NCBI GenBank assembly: GCA_023422485.1
Contig: JAGTAM010000664.1
Coordinates: 1 to 5,066 of the forward strand
DNA from: Pseudomonadota bacterium
GTDB lineage: Bacteria > Pseudomonadota > Alphaproteobacteria > Rhizobiales > Beijerinckiaceae
Length of the DNA: 5,066 nucleotides
Direction: 5' to 3'
Below the pieces are notes generated by a model, which was given only the letters and a program-made list of their open reading frames with translations, had not been told where the DNA came from and did no database searches. Positions 4,484-5,066 of the stretch are shown piece after piece; the first letter of the stretch is position 1, and the number at the start of each line of letters is the position of its first letter. Position numbers and translations under genes: made by a program.

Positions 4484-5050
4484 TCAGTCCTTGGCACGTT
4501 CCACGTAGGAGCCGTCGGCCGTCATGATGACGACGCGGGTGCCGGTGGTGATGTGCGGCGGCACCGAGGTCTTCACGCCGTTCGAGAGGATCGCCGGCTT
4601 GTAGGACGAAGAGGCGGTCTGGCCCTTGGTGACCGGCTCGGTCTCGACGATTTCCAGGGTCACGCGCTGCGGCAGCTCGATGGTCAGCGGCACGCCGTTA
4701 TGGGTCGAGAGCGTCACCACCATGCCCTCCTGCAGGTAGGGGGCGGCGTCGCCGACCACGTCCGCGGGAACGGCGAGCTGCTCGTAGTTCTCGGGGTTCA
4801 TGAAGTGAAACCCTTCGCCGTCCTGGTACAGGAAGGTGTGGTCGCGATCCTCGACGAAGGCGCGCTCGACCTGCTCGGTGGTGCGGTAGCGCTCCGAGAT
4901 CTTCACGCCGTCGGTGATGCGGCGCATGTCGAGCTGCGTCACCGGCGTGCCCTTGCCGGGGTGGATGTTCTCAGCCGTCAGGATGACGTAGAGCTTGCCG
5001 TCCTTATCGACGACGTTGCCCTTGCGAAGGGTACTGGCAATCACTTTCAC
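4484..5050 (-). CDS. efp: Translation elongation factor P
   Basis: A full-length 188-residue EF-P, which binds between the ribosomal P and E sites and relieves stalling at consecutive prolines. Domain I (about 1-63) begins with MKVIASTLRKGNVVDKDGKL and carries the tip loop HPGKGTP (30-36). K33 is in the position that is post-translationally modified. A lysine here argues against the EarP rhamnosylation branch, which uses arginine. Domains II and III are OB folds at about 67-127 and 130-186. The C-terminal signature KPAILSNGVKTSVP (151-164) and YVER (182-185) are intact. The start is a GTG at 5050. It fits the family N-terminus exactly, and AAGG about 9-12 nt upstream may serve as the ribosome binding site. 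The gene converges on the cysteine-rich protein gene. Its promoter lies beyond the right edge. Confidence 0.97.
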   Translation of the reverse strand: MKVIASTLRKGNVVDKDGKLYVILTAENIHPGKGTPVTQLDMRRITDGVKISERYRTTEQVERAFVEDRDHTFLYQDGEGFHFMNPENYEQLAVPADVVGDAAPYLQEGMVVTLSTHNGVPLTIELPQRVTLEIVETEPVTKGQTASSSYKPAILSNGVKTSVPPHITTGTRVVIMTADGSYVERAKD

Positions 5051-5066
5051 GAGCGTGGACCTTGGC

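Noticed and set aside
4165..4497. 110-codon minus-strand frame overlapping the ends of the cysteine-rich gene and efp
   Set aside because: It overlaps two real genes and has shadow-frame composition and no motifs.

Overview
The window reads as chromosomal DNA of a GC-rich alphaproteobacterium that makes bacteriochlorophyll. Methylobacterium/Methylorubrum (Rhizobiales) is the best guess. The reasons are the strong G/C preference at third codon positions, a magnesium-chelatase BchD gene, a double cold-shock-domain protein of alphaproteobacterial type and a DUF1624 acyltransferase with the cysteine-bearing tail I associate with Rhizobiales. No RNA gene, insertion sequence, CRISPR array or integration scar is visible. 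The genus is inferred from protein character, not from a marker sequence.

Layout, left to right. Positions 1-1943 hold a tight minus-strand run, transcribed right to left: a two-domain cold-shock protein (1335-1943), a secreted DUF192 protein (832-1332) and the N-terminal 274 residues of BchD (1-823, continuing past the left edge). The gaps are 2 and 8 nt, so a single transcript is likely. It could start from a plausible sigma70 promoter at 2002-2030, which has a perfect 12-bp AT-rich palindrome just upstream. Positions 1944-2301 are a divergent intergenic region with several palindromes, including a 10-1-10 inverted repeat in the leader of the next gene. Positions 2302-3288 (+) encode a multi-pass membrane acyltransferase of the DUF1624/HGSNAT family. 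Positions 3289-3756 are a long, locally AT-rich stretch with no convincing gene. It contains a candidate promoter, a cUUCGg hairpin and a cluster of GANTC sites. Positions 3757-4305 (+) encode a secreted protein with three six-cysteine modules. Positions 4306-4483 separate it from the convergent elongation factor P gene (4484-5050, minus).

The genes do not form one pathway. The minus-strand run may tie a bacteriochlorophyll enzyme subunit to a cold-shock-type regulator. EF-P and the acyltransferase look like housekeeping or envelope functions. The least explained element, and the best candidate for something undescribed, is the 18-cysteine secreted protein with its unusual upstream region: two tandem 36-residue modules of the form C-x8-C-x3-C-x12-C-x7-CC, followed by a third, unrelated six-cysteine module.
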